From: Magnetococcales bacterium
GTDB lineage: Bacteria > Pseudomonadota > Magnetococcia > Magnetococcales > UBA8363
Direction: 5' to 3'
Assembly: GCA_015232865.1 (NCBI GenBank)
Contig: JADFYU010000029.1
Span: 1-29,819, forward strand
Length of the DNA: 29,819 bases
Position 1 is the stretch's first letter; each line of letters begins with the position of its first letter. Shown here in pieces: positions 10,301-16,722 of the stretch. The notes below the pieces were generated by a model. The model worked only from the letters and a program-made list of their open reading frames with translations. It made no database searches and was not told where the DNA came from. Both the position numbers and the translations under genes were made by a program.

Positions 10301-11778
10301 TGAAAAAATCCTTGACCTCGTTCTCCTTTGAGGTCTGCTCCTCTGACTCAGCCCGGTCGGCCCTGTCGGCAATCCAGAAGGCCGTGGCGGAAAAGCGGCC
10401 TTTTGAAATCATCTACCTGGACTGGAAATTGGCTGAAACCGACCGTCTTCAGATCATCCCGGAAATCCGACGCTGTCGTGCACCGGATAAATCACCGGCC
10501 ATTATTTTATTGACGGCCAACGCCCAGAGTGATCTGGAGACCCTGACCAAAAAATGGAACGTTGAATTCATCATCAGCAAGCCGACCAATCTTTCCAAAC
10601 TATTCAATGTAACCATATCGGCTCTGGGTCATCAGGGTGCCTTTTCACAGCCGGAGGTTGAACCTTCCATTGAAATAGAAGAGGCGACCGAGCGATTGCA
10701 GGGGGCGACGGTTTTGTTGGTTGAAGACAATGAGATCAATCAACAGGTCGCCCGAGAGTTGTTACAGATGGTCGGCATCAAAGTTCAGACAGCGGACAAT
10801 GGTCAACAGGCTGTCGAGGCCATCGAACAGGATGATTTTGATGCCGTGCTCATGGATATTCAAATGCCGGTCATGGATGGTTTTGCGGCAACCCGACTGA
10901 TTCGATCCAACCCCCGATTTGAATCCCTGCCCATCATCGCCATGACCGCCAATGCCATGGCCGGAGATCGAGAGAAGAGTCTGGAAGCCGGAATGAACGA
11001 CCATCTGGCTAAACCGGTGGTGCCGGAAGAGCTGTACGACATCCTCATCAACTGGGTCGTCAAGAAGTCAGAATCGGCTGAATCCGCTTCAACACCGCGT
11101 TCTTTTTATCCAACAAAACAAAATGAAGCCGAAACGGTCCTCTATTCCATTTCGGGTATTGACTGTAAAAAAGGGATGCAAAATGTTGGAAACAAATCTG
11201 ATCTATACATTAAAATCTTAAAAAAATTCATTCTTAATCATAGTGACTCCGTGCAACAGATGGCACAACAGCAGCAACAGAAAGAGTACCCGGCATTAGA
11301 ACGCACTGCCCACACCCTCAAAGGTCTGGCCGCAACCATTGGCGCCAACGCCCTAGCGGCAATGGCCGCAGAAATTGAACATTCGGCCAATAATCCCGAT
11401 CGATCCGAGGCGACACTTACAGCCCAAATTACCCAGACCGGCGAAACACTTTCGACCATCATAGCGGCGATCAAGGCGTCGTTACCGGCCCAGGAATCGG
11501 ATGCTGAAGATCAGGAAAAGAGTGAAGCAGACCCCGAGGTAAACCCGGAACAATTTGCCCTCCTGTTCCAAAAAATACAGTCTTATTTGGACGCCTATGA
11601 TACCACGGCGCAGAAGGTGGTAGACGAACTGATTCTGCTGGTCGGTCAAGGATCACGGAGAAAAAGAGCGCTCAAGCTCCAGACGATCTTGGATGGATAT
11701 GATTTCGAAGCGTGTTTGATCTTTCTACAGGAGTGGGCAGACGACGAGAAGATTGACCTTGGCAACCCGAACCGATGA
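7327..11778 (+). CDS. BvgS/EvgS-like hybrid histidine kinase (2x Venus flytrap-PAS-HK-REC-REC-HPt)
   Basis: Sensor kinase of 1483 aa. A signal peptide ends near SQA (about residue 32). Two tandem solute-binding type-3 domains follow (about 80-310 and 325-555). Both open with a similar V-I-K/R-V/I motif, and each has the F-T/A-x-P-Y/F-type motif of periplasmic amino-acid-binding proteins. One TM (about 560-582) leads to a PAS (about 598-712), then the kinase core with MSHEIRTPMNAIIG (His741), NNALKFT and GTGLGLTI. Receiver 1 (Asp1032) has a divergent loop (LDWKLAETD in place of the MPxMDG type), receiver 2 (Asp1177) is canonical, and the HPt has AHTLKG (His1329). The order matches BvgS plus one extra receiver. 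ATG 7327 overlaps the upstream stop as TGATG; a TTG at 7324 is also in frame. A small amino acid or organic acid is a likely ligand, by family only. Confidence 0.93.
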   Translation: MTSHVKTGRARSFLWHALLFAICFQASLSQAVQSDDPAEQSKLNSAVVSVAPMEKPTDDTFKAASAASRSDDSFQLTSKEQAWLQANPVIKIGINNSWPPMDYVGVDGQPHGIGVDFIHALNQRLGGALQIVPGSWKQIYADVQAGRLDALMDITPREDRKPLFNFTHPYIAVPHSIFAHQNDPQAGTMQGLAKGSVAVEKGFFIVSVLKNEYPTIQVQEYATTLEALQAVSKGEADAYIGNRAVAIHTMREALIDDLTEFSSFQQTASINAIGVRKDWPILTDILEKALGHINPQERKTILENWTEQKSDQSTKLLLTQEERAWLKDHPVIRVASDPAFAPIEFRDENGHFQGISWDYLKTLSTILGVTFKAKQDKSWPELVQDMKNRRVDLFSAAVPTAERKKMALFTAPFLSLPTVIYTQKGEPYLGDLSNLNGKNVAVVKGFWLEELLNKRHPELIQIPAANAREALFKVSHGEVYAYVDILLTASHYIQEEGLANLQVSGHTPYRMNLAMGVRSDWPQLVQLLNKAINQMDKQERLAKIGKWSALTIKKDADRRLFWQTLAIAGAVLLVFLFWIWSLQRQINEREKAENEMRKLLIAVEQSPSAVLITDTQATIEYINPAFTKITGYKLSDVLGKNPNLLQSGQTPQHVYQELWATLRKGKEWSGELLNRKQDGTLFWESVTIAPIINQEGIITHYIAAKEDVTQRKLVETALAQAKEHAEAASRAKSDFLANMSHEIRTPMNAIIGMSHLALNTDLDDKQRDYISKVHSSAQSLLGIINDILDFSKIEAGKLNMESVPFNLDEVLNNLANLISTKAEKVGLEVSFYVDPDVPLRLIGDPLRLGQILLNLLNNALKFTQEGNIVLSIHLEKRSDRKLGLHFKVEDSGIGMDEEQQKRLFKAFSQADSSTTRKFGGTGLGLTICKRLVEMMNGRIWLKSKPGKGSVFHFTAIFGRNDMDRRRFRFPSNVMVGMRVLVVDDNPVACTVLKKSLTSFSFEVCSSDSARSALSAIQKAVAEKRPFEIIYLDWKLAETDRLQIIPEIRRCRAPDKSPAIILLTANAQSDLETLTKKWNVEFIISKPTNLSKLFNVTISALGHQGAFSQPEVEPSIEIEEATERLQGATVLLVEDNEINQQVARELLQMVGIKVQTADNGQQAVEAIEQDDFDAVLMDIQMPVMDGFAATRLIRSNPRFESLPIIAMTANAMAGDREKSLEAGMNDHLAKPVVPEELYDILINWVVKKSESAESASTPRSFYPTKQNEAETVLYSISGIDCKKGMQNVGNKSDLYIKILKKFILNHSDSVQQMAQQQQQKEYPALERTAHTLKGLAATIGANALAAMAAEIEHSANNPDRSEATLTAQITQTGETLSTIIAAIKASLPAQESDAEDQEKSEADPEVNPEQFALLFQKIQSYLDAYDTTAQKVVDELILLVGQGSRRKRALKLQTILDGYDFEACLIFLQEWADDEKIDLGNPNR

Positions 11779-11786
11779 CTTCAGGA

Positions 11787-12782
11787 TCAACTCAGGCGAT
11801 TCTGCCAGAATCGAACCAGCGGGGTGGTCCAGGGAGCAGACAGGCTGGTCTGATCTCCTAAAGGTAGACCGGGCCAGCGGCTGGCTCCTTCACTGAAAGG
11901 CGTGACCCGATATCGGCTCCGATTTTCCTGCAAAAACGCCAAGAGCCTCTGCCACCGTTGGCGCACTTGATGGTTGGCCTCAAAACGGGGGGTTGCCAGA
12001 TTTTGGTTTGAGGCAAACTCCGAAGGATGGGTCAAAATGACCACCGGACCCGATTGCTGACGCCAGGCCGCTTCCAGAACCGCCTCCATTTCCTGCCAGG
12101 TCGAGCCGATTATGGTGAGCAGTCGCAAGGGCGCCGTCGGCCAGGGGAAAAGTCGATAGGAACGCACCGGAACCTCCAAAACTCCCGCCACGGCGTGAAC
12201 CCCCCCCAGCCTCTGCAACGATGGCTCCGAAGACCAGTTGTAACCACTGCCAACGCAGGAGGTCAGAGAAATCCCAGCCCGAGCAACCGCCTGAAGCAAC
12301 GGCAAATCCACACTCAGACCACCCGCCCGGAATGCCAGGGGCGTCCGACCGACTATTTGATTGAACAGCTCCACCGCCTCGGCCAACCTTTCATCCAAAA
12401 GCGGCGCGTCCAAACCGACCAAAGTGTCCGCTGGAGAGCGACCTCGCCAGGTTTCCGCCCAGTCTGCCTGGGAGAAGACCCGCCAACAGGGATGCAGGTG
12501 CAGTTGGATATCTTGACCGGCCTGCTCCATGGCCGTGGCAACCTCCTTTAGAGGTTCCAGGCCAAAACAGTGGGCCTGAAACACCTCCAGAAAAAAGGTG
12601 GCGGTCAATTCCGCCTGATCCAAACTCTGAAGAATATAGCCCAACCCCAGGGAGTCTCCCTCTTCCGTCCGCCGCCACATGGCCTTTTCGCCAAGGGGTC
12701 GATAGCGTTGGGAGTCGATAAACGCGCCGTTGATATCCCCTTCCAAATCCACCGTCAGAGAAACATCCAAAACCTGATCCAT
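11787..12782 (-). CDS. Polysaccharide deacetylase-like protein (NodB fold, WbmS type)
   Basis: Cytoplasmic protein of 331 aa with no signal peptide. It resembles the WbmS-like branch of the NodB deacetylase superfamily. Visible motifs are LTVDLEGD near the N-terminus (metal/catalytic acid motif), TATFFLEV, a HLHPCW metal-binding His pair at about residue 95, FRAGGLSVD and, late in the chain, LTHPSEF. The substrate is probably an N-acetylated sugar or surface-polysaccharide intermediate. No polysaccharide genes are adjacent, so this is family-based. It lies downstream of the Mor-like gene in the same direction (51-bp gap). AAGGGG about 11 nt before the ATG may be its ribosome site. It converges on the kinase gene with only 8 bp between the stops. 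Confidence 0.75.
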   Translation of the reverse strand: MDQVLDVSLTVDLEGDINGAFIDSQRYRPLGEKAMWRRTEEGDSLGLGYILQSLDQAELTATFFLEVFQAHCFGLEPLKEVATAMEQAGQDIQLHLHPCWRVFSQADWAETWRGRSPADTLVGLDAPLLDERLAEAVELFNQIVGRTPLAFRAGGLSVDLPLLQAVARAGISLTSCVGSGYNWSSEPSLQRLGGVHAVAGVLEVPVRSYRLFPWPTAPLRLLTIIGSTWQEMEAVLEAAWRQQSGPVVILTHPSEFASNQNLATPRFEANHQVRQRWQRLLAFLQENRSRYRVTPFSEGASRWPGLPLGDQTSLSAPWTTPLVRFWQNRLS

Positions 12783-12833
12783 CGCCTTTTTCGCCCCTTT
12801 TGCCTGATACCATCCCGTTTAAGTTATACCGGA

Positions 12834-13409
12834 TCATCCGTTATCCTTGGATAGGATGGTATAGACTTGGCGTTCGGTCAACTCAAAAGCCACCGCCAGC
12901 TCCGCAACCCGTTCTCCCGCATCGTAGCGATGGATCAACGACCGGTTTCTGGCCAATTTTTTGGCTCGGCTCCCCCGGACAATGGTCAGAGTCTCCCCAC
13001 CAAAATAGGCACTCATCAGCCGAGCTGCTTCCAACCCCAACAGATTCGCCAGTTTATGTTGAGCCTTGAGTCGCCTTGGAATAAACAATCGGGTTCCTCC
13101 ACAGCGGTTTAGCAAAATCAGCGCCCCCTGCAAACCGACCACCTCTTTGATTTCCGTCAGGGAATCTGGCAAATCCGATTCTCTAAACTGGTTATCAATG
13201 GGGTGTTCCCGCTGCGTGCCGACAGCGACTGTTTCCAGCTTCAACCCGGCTTTCGATGGACCGGCTTCGGCAGGTTGGCGTGCATGGATGGTGCAACAGT
13301 GTGATTGATCAGGGGAATCAAAAGGTTCTACCAGTGATGGGCAAATATCGGCAAAATCCTGTTTTTGTGCTGTTTTTGGTTGAACCGTGTTGTATTGATT
13401 GTTCATCAT
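12834..13409 (-). CDS. Mor-family transcriptional regulator
   Basis: Protein of 191 aa. Residues from about 78 onward match the Mor/C activator family of phage Mu. That part has a helical dimerisation region (LPDSLTEIKEVVGLQGALIL), a GGTRLFIPRR strand, a second FGGE strand, and a C-terminal helix-turn-helix (VAELAVAFELTERQVYTIL). The first 75 or so residues have no recognised domain and include one copy of a short dispersed repeat (13266-13306). Start ATG 13409 is supported by AAGGA 8 nt upstream; a second ATG follows at once. It is divergent from the S24 repressor across a 427-bp AT-rich gap, an arrangement like a phage early switch. No phage structural or transposase gene is in the window, so it may be a domesticated regulator. 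Confidence 0.75.
   Translation of the reverse strand: MMNNQYNTVQPKTAQKQDFADICPSLVEPFDSPDQSHCCTIHARQPAEAGPSKAGLKLETVAVGTQREHPIDNQFRESDLPDSLTEIKEVVGLQGALILLNRCGGTRLFIPRRLKAQHKLANLLGLEAARLMSAYFGGETLTIVRGSRAKKLARNRSLIHRYDAGERVAELAVAFELTERQVYTILSKDNG
13266..13306 (+). repeat. Short dispersed repeat, copy B
   Basis: It has the same ordered pieces as copy A at 2661-2700 (TTCGGCA, CGTGCATGG, TGGTGCAA, TGATT). It lies within the N-terminal part of the Mor-like gene, read antisense to it. Confidence 0.35.
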
Positions 13410-13550
13410 TATTTTTCCTTTGTTGGTTTATGGTTCCGATGCACAATTGCATTTTTATAGCTCAATGGGACCGTTAAACGTGTGTAAATGGTTTGGCACG
13501 TTGGTTTTTCTATGCGATCGACAGCTCAATCAGCGACGTTTTTCCTCCCG

Positions 13551-13576
13551 GTTCGGTTTTTCATGCGGCTCACATC
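13551..13576 (+). promoter_or_regulatory. Operator-like composite motif, copy 1
   Basis: GTTCGGTTTTT (13551-13561) is followed by CGGCTCACATC (13566-13576). The same pair recurs at 13759-13789 over the repressor promoter. This copy lies about 140 bp upstream of the Mor-like start and could control that gene. Confidence 0.45.
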
Positions 13577-13696
13577 ACGCAGCGGTCTAAAAATAAGTCT
13601 CATCACAAAATAATCTTGCTAATTGTCATTTTTATTCATTTATGACATGCTTGTAAGCTATATTTTGTACTGATTATTTCTATTATTGTCTTTATA

Positions 13697-13706
13697 GTTC
13701 GGTTTG
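13697..13706 (+). promoter_or_regulatory. Operator-like half motif
   Basis: GTTCGGTTTG is a third copy of the GTTCGGTTT element. It has no CACATC partner. Confidence 0.3.
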
Positions 13707-13758
13707 TTTACTTTTTTTTATGATAAAAAAGACTAAACTTAATTTTACGCTTATTCGA

Positions 13759-13789
13759 GTTCGGTTTTTTTATTGATACGGTTCACATC
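13759..13789 (+). promoter_or_regulatory. Operator-like composite motif, copy 2
   Basis: GTTCGGTTTTTT (13759-13770) and CGGTTCACATC (13779-13789) flank and fill the -35 and spacer of the repressor promoter. That position suits autorepression by the S24 protein. Confidence 0.5.
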
Positions 13790-13802
13790 TTTAAGTTATA
13801 AT
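13773..13802 (+). promoter_or_regulatory. Sigma-70 promoter of the S24 repressor
   Basis: TTGATA (13773-13778) and TATAAT (13797-13802) are separated by 18 bp. A strong ribosome site AGGAGG (13824-13829) and the ATG at 13837 follow. The -10 is a perfect consensus and the -35 matches 5 of 6 bases. Confidence 0.7.
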
Positions 13803-13836
13803 CATAATCAGTTCGTAAAATACAGGAGGACTCATT

Positions 13837-14565
13837 ATGGATACAGAGGGAGTCAAACCAGGACTCAAAGAGCGCCTTGGAGAGATCATTGGCACCCAAG
13901 CCCCTCATTCCTGGGCCAGAGATGTGGGTATTGGCAAATCCACTTTTGACGGAATCTGGAACAAAGGCGCCAAACCCCAACTTCGAACGCTCATGAAAAT
14001 CGCATGGAAAACGGATATCTCGTTAAGCTGGTTACTGACCGGAAAAGGGGAGATGCGGCTCAACTCTCACAATACTGCCAATCCAGCCATCCTCTTCAGT
14101 TATCCTCAGGTTGGCGAACCCAGGGTGAACTATCATCTGGAAAACGAACCATTCATCCTGGTTTCGCGCAGCATGGGCCAGATGACCGACAATCCGAATG
14201 AAACAGTCCAATGTGATCAATTGGTCGATCTGATCGCTTTTAAAAATAGCTGGGTTACCCAGGAGATGGGGCTGGAGCCGAAAGAGCTGGCTTTGGTCAC
14301 GGTTCGGGGAGATTGCATGGCCCCCACCATCAACGATGGAGACCTGCTGTTATTGGATAAACGAGCAAATAGCGTGGGTAGTGATGGGATCTATGTGATT
14401 CAACGCAATCAAGATCTGGTCACGAAACGACTACAAAAAGGGTTTGACGGATCGCTCATGATACAAAATGACAACCCGGCCTACGAAACCCAAACCCTCT
14501 CCTTTGAGCAGACCACCATCCTCAAAATCATCGGTCGGGTGGTATGGACAGGACACAGACTTTAG
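13837..14565 (+). CDS. Phage CI-like repressor with S24 (LexA-type) domain; catalytic Ser replaced by Cys
   Basis: Protein of 242 aa. The N-terminal helix-turn-helix (about residues 8-70, ending SWLLTGKGEM) resembles phage CI repressors. The C-terminal half is a LexA/S24 dimerisation and self-cleavage domain. Its active-site motif reads VRGDCMAPTI rather than the usual GDSM. Cys160 (codon TGC, 14314-14316) therefore stands where the nucleophilic Ser is expected. The partner Lys197 (TKRL) is 37 residues further on, the same spacing as Ser119-Lys156 in E. coli LexA. The start is fixed by AGGAGG 7 nt upstream. It is probably autoregulated and controls the divergent Mor-like gene. Whether it can cleave itself after DNA damage is open. 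Confidence 0.85.
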   Translation: MDTEGVKPGLKERLGEIIGTQAPHSWARDVGIGKSTFDGIWNKGAKPQLRTLMKIAWKTDISLSWLLTGKGEMRLNSHNTANPAILFSYPQVGEPRVNYHLENEPFILVSRSMGQMTDNPNETVQCDQLVDLIAFKNSWVTQEMGLEPKELALVTVRGDCMAPTINDGDLLLLDKRANSVGSDGIYVIQRNQDLVTKRLQKGFDGSLMIQNDNPAYETQTLSFEQTTILKIIGRVVWTGHRL

Positions 14566-14616
14566 CCTCAAGGCCACACGAAAAAATCAGCTTTTCCAGA
14601 TCATGCCGGTTTGGTC

Positions 14617-16719
14617 TTAAGGCTGTTTATTACACTCTTTTTTATGGAGCTGACAGCCCTGACCATCGCCAAGATGACAGGCAGTTTTCAAATCCAGACA
14701 CATCTTGCCCGCTTCCAGCAAATCCTGGTAGGCAAAGGCTCGGGCAAAATAGAATTCAGACACATCTCCACTCAAAGCGATGGCTCGATCATAATCCTTG
14801 ACGGCCATGGTCATTTTTCCCACCGTCGAATAGGCGTTGCCCCGTTCAAAAAAATAGCTCGGATCATCATTACGACCCCTGATAGCCTGGCTCAAATCGA
14901 TTATGGCCCGCTCATATCTACCCATTTTGGCCAAAACCTGGCCGCGCTGGAACAGAATGGAGAATGGTGATTGACTCAAGCTGAGCGCCTTGTTCAAATC
15001 CACTTCAGCCTCCTCAAAACGGCCCATGGCAGCCAAGGTTTTACCCCGCTCCTCATAGCTTTGGGATTCAGTCGGCTTTAAGTCGATCAGTCGGTTTAAA
15101 TCCTCAAGAGAGGCGGCAAACTCCTTCAGTTGACGGTTGGCTTTCGCCCGATTCAGCAAAGCCTCTGAAGCCGTGTTGTCAACCTGCAAAACCAAATCAA
15201 AATCGGGAAGTGCCTGAGCCGGACTTCCCGCTTTCAGGTAGGCCATACCCCGCCCCAACGCCGCATCCAAATCCATTTTATTCTCTATCAGCGCCTCACC
15301 AAAAGAACGAATTGCCGACTGGTAGTTTCCTTTATCCAGCTCTTTTTTGCCCTGCCAGTAATATTTTCTACTGCCCGGCGAAACCGGTTTTTTAGTCTCG
15401 GACAAAAGTGGACTTGTCGCGATCTTTTTTGCCGGTTTTTCATCCGACTTGACCAGAGCCGGTTGTTGAACCCGCTTTTTTGGTGACGGTTGACTCATAT
15501 CCGTTACCATCGGACTTTTCTGGCCCGGCTCCTGGCGTTTGTAGCCTTGAAGCGACCAGCTCAAAGCCAACGAGAGGGGTTCTGAGGAGTTCAATTCCGT
15601 TGACCCACGCGACTCGGCTTTTTCCCATTTCAAGCGTGGAAACAGATGTGGATCAAGCTGTGAGAAAAATTGGTTTCCCGGCTGTTTTGCCGCCTTTTTT
15701 GTTCTCTTTTTCGCCGTATCCGCTCTGGCCATCTCGACCGGTTCTTTTGTCATTTCCGCTACCGGCTTTACCGCTGGAGTCGTTTTGGCCATCTCGACCG
15801 GCCTCACCGCTGGAGTCGTTTTGGCCATCTCGACCGGCCTCACCGCTGGAGTCGTTTTGGCCATCTCGACCGGCCTCACCGCTGGAGTCGTTTTGGCCAT
15901 CTCGACCGGCTTCTCCGCTGGAGTCGTTTTGGCCATCTCGACCGGCTTGGGCAGCATCACGGGTGTAGCCACAACCGCCGTTGCGACCGATTGTTTTTTG
16001 TGAGGCAAAGACAAGGGCGGAGGCGTCACAGCATCGGACCCGTCCGGCTTGATTGCCCCTTCGGCTTGAGCAACCGATGAACCCGGATTCGCAGGCAATT
16101 GTACAATCAACTGATCCGGCGGAATGTAGGATGGCGGCATCGGTGGAATATAGGACGGTGGCTGACCCGGCGGAATATATGACGGCCAGCTCTGCCGGGC
16201 GGTCTGTATTTCGCTCTGAGTCTGTTGAGCAAAGTGGACAAACAGATCGTTTTCAAACAATCCGGCCTGGCGACGACCATCCGGCCAGGTTTTTATTCCA
16301 TATCCGTGCTGACGACCACTGACCCACTCTCCCACATATTTTTTCCCGGAACGCCAAACAAAGGTTCCTTTGCCATGGCGAACACCGTTGCTGTACTCCC
16401 CGACGTAGATGTCACCGGCTGGAAATTGAAAACTACCGGCACCATGACGGACACCATTTTTAAAATCACCTGAATAGCGGGAGCCGGAAGGCCAGATGAA
16501 GGTACCGAAACCATCGGCACAGTTGCCTCGGACACACTCCGCATGCAAGGAAGAGGATGACCCCAACCAACCACAGACGACCACAAAAGAGAGCAGAACC
16601 TGCCGTTTTAACCGAGTCGCTCTCGTGGATTCATTGATTCTGTTGAATCTGGAAATGGCGACAATGGATTGTGCCTGGTGCGTGCCGACAACGGCTCTTG
16701 TTCGGTTGAAAAGGCCCAT
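14617..16719 (-). CDS. Exported MORN-repeat and TPR protein
   Basis: Protein of 700 aa. A long signal segment (basic to about residue 39, hydrophobic 41-57) ends at a likely cleavage site after LHA (residue 60). About four MORN repeats follow (69-160; the G-x-x-x-G-E-Y/W-x-x-G-x-x-H-G pattern). Next are a Pro-rich stretch with three SYIPP motifs (about 180-200) and five near-identical 12-residue units (VEMAKTTPAVRP type, about 260-320). A basic linker leads to about six TPR repeats (about 450-680) and a Cys-rich end (MCLDL, ACHLGD, GCQLH, KEC). It is probably a periplasmic or outer-membrane scaffold. GGAG overlaps the stop of the upstream TolC-like gene 6 nt before ATG 16719, so the two are one transcription unit. 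No exact function is recognised. Confidence 0.8.
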   Translation of the reverse strand: MGLFNRTRAVVGTHQAQSIVAISRFNRINESTRATRLKRQVLLSFVVVCGWLGSSSSLHAECVRGNCADGFGTFIWPSGSRYSGDFKNGVRHGAGSFQFPAGDIYVGEYSNGVRHGKGTFVWRSGKKYVGEWVSGRQHGYGIKTWPDGRRQAGLFENDLFVHFAQQTQSEIQTARQSWPSYIPPGQPPSYIPPMPPSYIPPDQLIVQLPANPGSSVAQAEGAIKPDGSDAVTPPPLSLPHKKQSVATAVVATPVMLPKPVEMAKTTPAEKPVEMAKTTPAVRPVEMAKTTPAVRPVEMAKTTPAVRPVEMAKTTPAVKPVAEMTKEPVEMARADTAKKRTKKAAKQPGNQFFSQLDPHLFPRLKWEKAESRGSTELNSSEPLSLALSWSLQGYKRQEPGQKSPMVTDMSQPSPKKRVQQPALVKSDEKPAKKIATSPLLSETKKPVSPGSRKYYWQGKKELDKGNYQSAIRSFGEALIENKMDLDAALGRGMAYLKAGSPAQALPDFDLVLQVDNTASEALLNRAKANRQLKEFAASLEDLNRLIDLKPTESQSYEERGKTLAAMGRFEEAEVDLNKALSLSQSPFSILFQRGQVLAKMGRYERAIIDLSQAIRGRNDDPSYFFERGNAYSTVGKMTMAVKDYDRAIALSGDVSEFYFARAFAYQDLLEAGKMCLDLKTACHLGDGQGCQLHKKECNKQP
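15761..15948 (-). repeat. 36-bp in-frame tandem repeat, five copies plus a partial
   Basis: Five 36-bp units run from 15761 to 15940, with an 8-base remnant after them. Units 2-4 are identical and units 1 and 5 differ at a few bases. Each unit encodes a 12-residue block of the MORN-TPR protein. There is no spacer sequence, so it is not a CRISPR array. Confidence 0.95.
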
Positions 16720-16722
16720 AGA

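Larger units (their letters stand above)
13410..13836. other. AT-rich divergent control region
   Basis: The region separates the Mor-like and S24 repressor genes. It is clearly more AT-rich than its neighbours. It contains three GTTCGGTTT motifs and two CGGYTCACATC motifs, listed separately, and a good promoter for the repressor. I found no convincing minus-strand promoter for the Mor-like gene and no gene in the gap. Confidence 0.6.

Noticed and set aside
11797..11813. Palindrome CGATTCTG-C-CAGAATCG as a terminator between convergent genes
   Set aside because: It lies inside the coding end of the deacetylase gene and has no T-run on either strand.
12027..12551. A 174-codon plus-strand open frame
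   Set aside because: It is antisense to the deacetylase gene, whose NodB-type motifs are clear on the minus strand.
12834..14565. Prophage or Mu-like element
   Set aside because: Only two regulator-type genes are present. There is no transposase, integrase, portal, capsid or tail gene, and I found no attachment-site repeat.
15761..15948. CRISPR array
   Set aside because: The 36-bp units are contiguous with no unique spacers, they stay in frame, and no cas gene is present.
15480..16080. Plus-strand frames with periodic Trp-Pro-Ser-Arg-type repeats
   Set aside because: They are antisense readings of the 36-bp repeat in the MORN-TPR gene.
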